NCBI GenBank assembly: GCA_947480055.1
Contig: CANKBX010000006.1
Span: 1 to 37,102 of the forward strand
Direction of reading: 5' to 3'
From: Planctomycetaceae bacterium
GTDB taxonomy: Bacteria; Planctomycetota; Phycisphaerae; Phycisphaerales; SM1A02
DNA length: 37,102 nucleotides
Below, in pieces: positions 34,796-37,102 of this stretch (the stretch's first letter is position 1; each line of letters opens with the position of its first letter). Position numbers and translations under genes: made by a program. The notes under the pieces are model-generated. The model saw nothing but the letters and a program-made list of their open reading frames with translations, ran no database searches and had not been told where the DNA came from.

Positions 34796-35839
34796 ATGAC
34801 TTTGATAAACCCTTCGATGAACCAGACAGGTCGTGGCGCTCGAATTTTATTTTGCGCGGCCGCGGCGGTGATTATTCTGGCGGGTCTGAAAGCGGCGGCT
34901 CCATTGGTTGTTCCTATTTTGGCGGCGGTATTTCTAGCCGTGGTGAGCTTGCCGGCGCTGGCATTTTTATGCCGGACCGGAATGCCGCGATGGCTTGCCG
35001 CAACGTGCCTTCTGATTGTGATCGTGTTCCTTATTTTGTGGGCCACAGCAATCGCAACCCAAAACGTGGCTGTTCTCGCGCATCAAATTCCGCAATATCG
35101 AACCATTCTTGACGCCAAACTTCTGGAGTTCAATACGGATCTTGCCGCGCGCGGCATTCATCTTGACTTGGATACTTTGATTTCAAAAACAAATCCCAGC
35201 GATGTGCTGGGATACGCCAGCGATTTTGTGAAGGCGTTGGCCAACTTGGCGCAAAGCGGATTGTTCGTGATTCTTACGCTGGCATTTTTATTGGGGGAGG
35301 CGTCCGTGCTGCCAAGCAAAATACGCATGATCACCGGGCGGCCCGAGGATGATCTTGGGCGATATCGAAAAATCATGATCGATATCCAAAGCTACTTGGC
35401 CGTGAAATCACAAACAAACTTTTTAACCGCGGTGTTGGTCACGCTGAGTTGCTACGCGCTGAACACTCCCTACGCTTTATTTATTGGGCTGGCTGCTTTT
35501 TTTCTAAATTACATTCCAACATTTGGCGCCATCATCACGGCAATTCCAGCCGTGTTGCTATGCTTGGCGGTGAATACTTGGCAAACCGCGCTGATTATGT
35601 TGGTGCTGCAAGTGTTCATTAATTTGGCGATTGGAAGCTGGTTGGAACCAAAATTGTTTGGTCGCAAACTTGGCTTAAGCGCCGCGGTTGTATTTCTAAG
35701 CCTGGTATTTTGGGGCTGGATACTTGGGCCCGTGGGCATGTTCTTAAGCGTGCCGCTCACCATGCTGGTGAAAATCTTGCTGGACAACACCGAGGAATTT
35801 AAATGGATTTCAATTTTGCTTGGGCCGGGGAAGTCTTGA
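34796..35839 (+). CDS. AI-2E family (PerM-type) membrane transporter
   Basis: A 347-residue polytopic protein with about eight membrane helices and the typical AI-2E pattern: an N-terminal pair of helices, a soluble periplasmic region, then a C-terminal block with NYIPTFGAIITAIPAV and the SWLEPKLFGRKLGLSAAVVF-like segment ending in a GMFLSVPLTMLVKILLDN helix. Members include autoinducer-2 exporters, sodium-proton antiporters and proteins of unknown cargo; nothing here points to one. ATG at 34796 is used because GGAG lies just upstream, although only one base separates them; ATG at 34817 and upstream TTG/ATG are alternatives. Its 3' end overlaps an HD-GYP gene remnant by 41 bases on the opposite strand. 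Confidence 0.85.
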   Translation: MTLINPSMNQTGRGARILFCAAAAVIILAGLKAAAPLVVPILAAVFLAVVSLPALAFLCRTGMPRWLAATCLLIVIVFLILWATAIATQNVAVLAHQIPQYRTILDAKLLEFNTDLAARGIHLDLDTLISKTNPSDVLGYASDFVKALANLAQSGLFVILTLAFLLGEASVLPSKIRMITGRPEDDLGRYRKIMIDIQSYLAVKSQTNFLTAVLVTLSCYALNTPYALFIGLAAFFLNYIPTFGAIITAIPAVLLCLAVNTWQTALIMLVLQVFINLAIGSWLEPKLFGRKLGLSAAVVFLSLVFWGWILGPVGMFLSVPLTMLVKILLDNTEEFKWISILLGPGKS

Positions 35840-36083
35840 CAACGTGCTCTTGTAATTTTTCCACGGGAATGGACAAGAAAATTTTTCCAAGTTCTGGATC
35901 AAAGTGTTTGCCAAGACACTTCCGAATTTCATCCAACGTTTCGCCCACTTCGCGAGCCGGACGATAGGCTCGAGCGCTGGTCATGGCGTCAAAACAATCA
36001 GCGATACAAATAATTCGCCCAAGGAGCGAAATGTTTTCTCCCGCCAACTTTTGTGGATAACCAGATCCATCCCATATTGGTTT
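35799..36083 (-). pseudogene. Remnant of an HD-GYP cyclic-di-GMP phosphodiesterase gene (C-terminal part only)
   Basis: Reading from about 36080 the frame gives PIWDGSGYPQKLAGE, then RIICIADCFDAMTSARAYRPA and GKHFDPELGKIF, which are the GYP motif and following helices of an HD-GYP domain. The part before it, with the HD metal residues and the HHE that normally precedes WDGSGYP, is absent: the frame meets a TGA at 36114 and all DNA upstream of 36175 belongs to another gene. The only start codon in the homologous stretch is a TTG at 36047. Without metal ligands the product could not be an active phosphodiesterase. The 3' end overlaps the AI-2E-type gene. A short functional relic is possible, but a broken gene is much more likely. 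Confidence 0.75.
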
Positions 36084-36122
36084 GGTTGGTGGAAATAAGC
36101 CAGAAATCTGACATCATTAAAT

Positions 36123-36155
36123 CATAACTCAATATGAATTGCATATTGAATTATG
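36123..36155. repeat. Long AT-rich inverted repeat beside the broken HD-GYP gene
   Basis: Arms of 14 bases (36123-36136 and 36142-36155) with one mismatch and a five-base loop; the inner eight bases tcaatatg and catattga are perfect. It sits 20 bases after the stop of the phosphodiesterase-like gene, so it could be that gene's terminator stem, although no T tract follows. It also lies between the HD-GYP breakpoint and the neighbouring gene, so it could mark an old rearrangement. Confidence 0.6.
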
Positions 36156-36175
36156 CGCGGAGTGATTGAAGTGTC

Positions 36176-37102
36176 TCACGGCTTGGTCAAGCGCAAGTCT
36201 TGCGTGGCATTGACTGTGCTTTCGGGTATGGGCGGCAAGCCCAACAGCATCAGGCATGCGTTTGGCGCATCCGAGTTGCGAATGGGCGGAAGTTTGCCAA
36301 CGGTGAATCGCTCGCTTACCGCGGGTTGATGGCGGCAATTCATGTTGATGGAATAAAGATCCACTGGTGATTGATAGGCCGGACCCCAAACACAAAATGG
36401 AATTGTGAAATTGATCGACGCCTCGGGATCAATGTGGCTTATAAACGGCATTCCGCCGCCATGATCCGCCGTGAGAATAATTGCGACGCGTCCATGCAAA
36501 GTTGGTGACTTATTGATTGCAGAAATAATCTCGCCGATGGCCTTGTCAATCACGAGCAGTGATTGGCGATAGGGCGATCCGTCGGTGAGGTCCCAACCAG
36601 TTCCATGACCAGCGGCATCGGGCGCGCCGAAATGAACAAATGAAAAGGAGCGTTTTTTATTGCCCTCGGCGCTATGAAGAAACGTTATTTCTTGCAGGGT
36701 TTCTTCCATCGGGTGGTGCGTACAAATAAAGCAATCAACCTTGTCTTTTCCATAGTCGGGAGCCACGGCGTCCACGGCGCCAACGTCCACGCCATAACTC
36801 TGCTCGAACAATGCAAACTTCCACTTGCCCGCGATCAACGCGGTTTGCAAACCCTCGTCATGCGCCACATCAAAGATGCTGGAAATATATTTTTCACGCT
36901 TGGCATGCAGCGTTCCGCCCATCGCTCGCGAAGGCGGATCAATATTTCCAACCCAGCCATGGCCCTGCTCGCCCGCGGCCAATCGACCGGTGATCATGTC
37001 CGCGTGATTTGGAAGCGTGACAGAAATATCAGGATCGCAACGAGCCTGCGCGGTCCATGCGCCCTGCGTGAATTGCTTCAGGGCGGGATGCAAATCCACA
37101 AG
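36176..37102 (-). CDS. Alkaline-phosphatase-superfamily enzyme (type I phosphodiesterase/sulfatase-like), partial
   Basis: The reading frame runs off the right edge, so the N-terminus is missing. Seen here are a VTLPNHADMITGRL block that matches the nucleophile segment of nucleotide pyrophosphatase/phosphodiesterases (Thr before LPNH), a GAPDAAGHGTGW metal-binding motif, and TADHGGG with the C-terminal metal ligands, followed by a PFCVWGP segment. Proteins of this superfamily use two zinc ions, or calcium in sulfatases, to hydrolyse phosphate or sulfate esters. The TLPNH signature favours the phosphodiesterase side. The last residues include a short His/Pro-rich stretch. The substrate is unknown and any signal peptide would be outside the window. 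Confidence 0.85.
   Translation of the reverse strand, partial: LVDLHPALKQFTQGAWTAQARCDPDISVTLPNHADMITGRLAAGEQGHGWVGNIDPPSRAMGGTLHAKREKYISSIFDVAHDEGLQTALIAGKWKFALFEQSYGVDVGAVDAVAPDYGKDKVDCFICTHHPMEETLQEITFLHSAEGNKKRSFSFVHFGAPDAAGHGTGWDLTDGSPYRQSLLVIDKAIGEIISAINKSPTLHGRVAIILTADHGGGMPFISHIDPEASINFTIPFCVWGPAYQSPVDLYSINMNCRHQPAVSERFTVGKLPPIRNSDAPNACLMLLGLPPIPESTVNATQDLRLTKP

Noticed and set aside
34729-35046. Upstream extension of the PQQ-type dehydrogenase to 35046
   Set aside because: It lies opposite the AI-2E-family gene, is very basic, and puts the signal peptide over 100 residues in; the ATG at 34728 gives a normal secreted protein.
36048-36175. A frameshifted N-terminal half of the HD-GYP gene just upstream
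   Set aside because: All three minus-strand frames between 36080 and 36175 were read for an HD-type sequence; none was found, and beyond 36176 lies another gene.
1-37102. Mobile elements, CRISPR arrays, tRNA or rRNA genes
   Set aside because: No transposase or integrase frame, spaced direct repeats, or tRNA-like cloverleaf was seen; direct repeats present are coding minisatellites.

Overview
The window comes from a diderm (Gram-negative-type) bacterium: it encodes an outer-membrane secretin, a Wza-like polysaccharide export lipoprotein, several predicted lipoproteins and an exosortase. The mix (exosortase with an EpsI-family partner and a giant TPR protein, a secretin carrying long Pro/Ala- and Gly-rich linkers, a STAS protein with an SSAALG motif, FtsI-type division genes) is most like Planctomycetota, perhaps Phycisphaerae. 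That placement is inferred from gene content and was not tested by any search. All 26 protein-coding loci are chromosomal in character. No tRNA, rRNA, CRISPR array, transposase or phage gene was seen.

Layout. Bases 1-477 hold the 3' part of rsmA/ksgA. On the minus strand, 4828 to 526 is a three-gene set: a large secretin, a STAS anti-sigma-antagonist-like protein and an RsbW/SpoIIAB-like ATPase. A plus-strand housekeeping block follows: carA, priA, then sucA-sucB (2-oxoglutarate dehydrogenase E1 and E2). From 30624 down to 13126 eleven minus-strand genes are packed with overlaps or short gaps: Wza-like exporter, exosortase, EpsI-like protein, 1590-residue TPR protein, Wzc-like protein, NAD-sugar epimerase, WecA/TagO-like transferase, rsmH, a LysM protein, an FtsL-like protein and ftsI. 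pyrB lies upstream of this run on the same strand. The right end (31.8-37.1 kb) is an accessory-looking set: a metallophosphoesterase, an unrecognised lipoprotein with two homologous halves, a small lipoprotein, a PQQ-type sugar dehydrogenase homologue, an AI-2E/PerM-family membrane protein, a broken HD-GYP gene and a partial alkaline-phosphatase-superfamily enzyme.

How the parts fit. The eleven-gene run joins extracellular polysaccharide initiation and export, plus exosortase-type protein sorting, to septal peptidoglycan synthesis. WecA-like and rsmH share a TGATG stop/start and ftsL and ftsI share ATGA, so translation is probably coupled. Within the run, the Wzc-like protein has lost its Walker A lysine and Walker A' aspartate, and the Wza-like protein carries a roughly 260-residue disordered insert inside its first SLBB domain. 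The secretin set pairs an outer-membrane channel with a partner-switching module whose STAS protein appears to lack the usual phospho-acceptor serine. These three points, and the dual-domain lipoprotein at 32.5 kb, are the most interesting leads here. No gap between genes exceeds about 240 bases.
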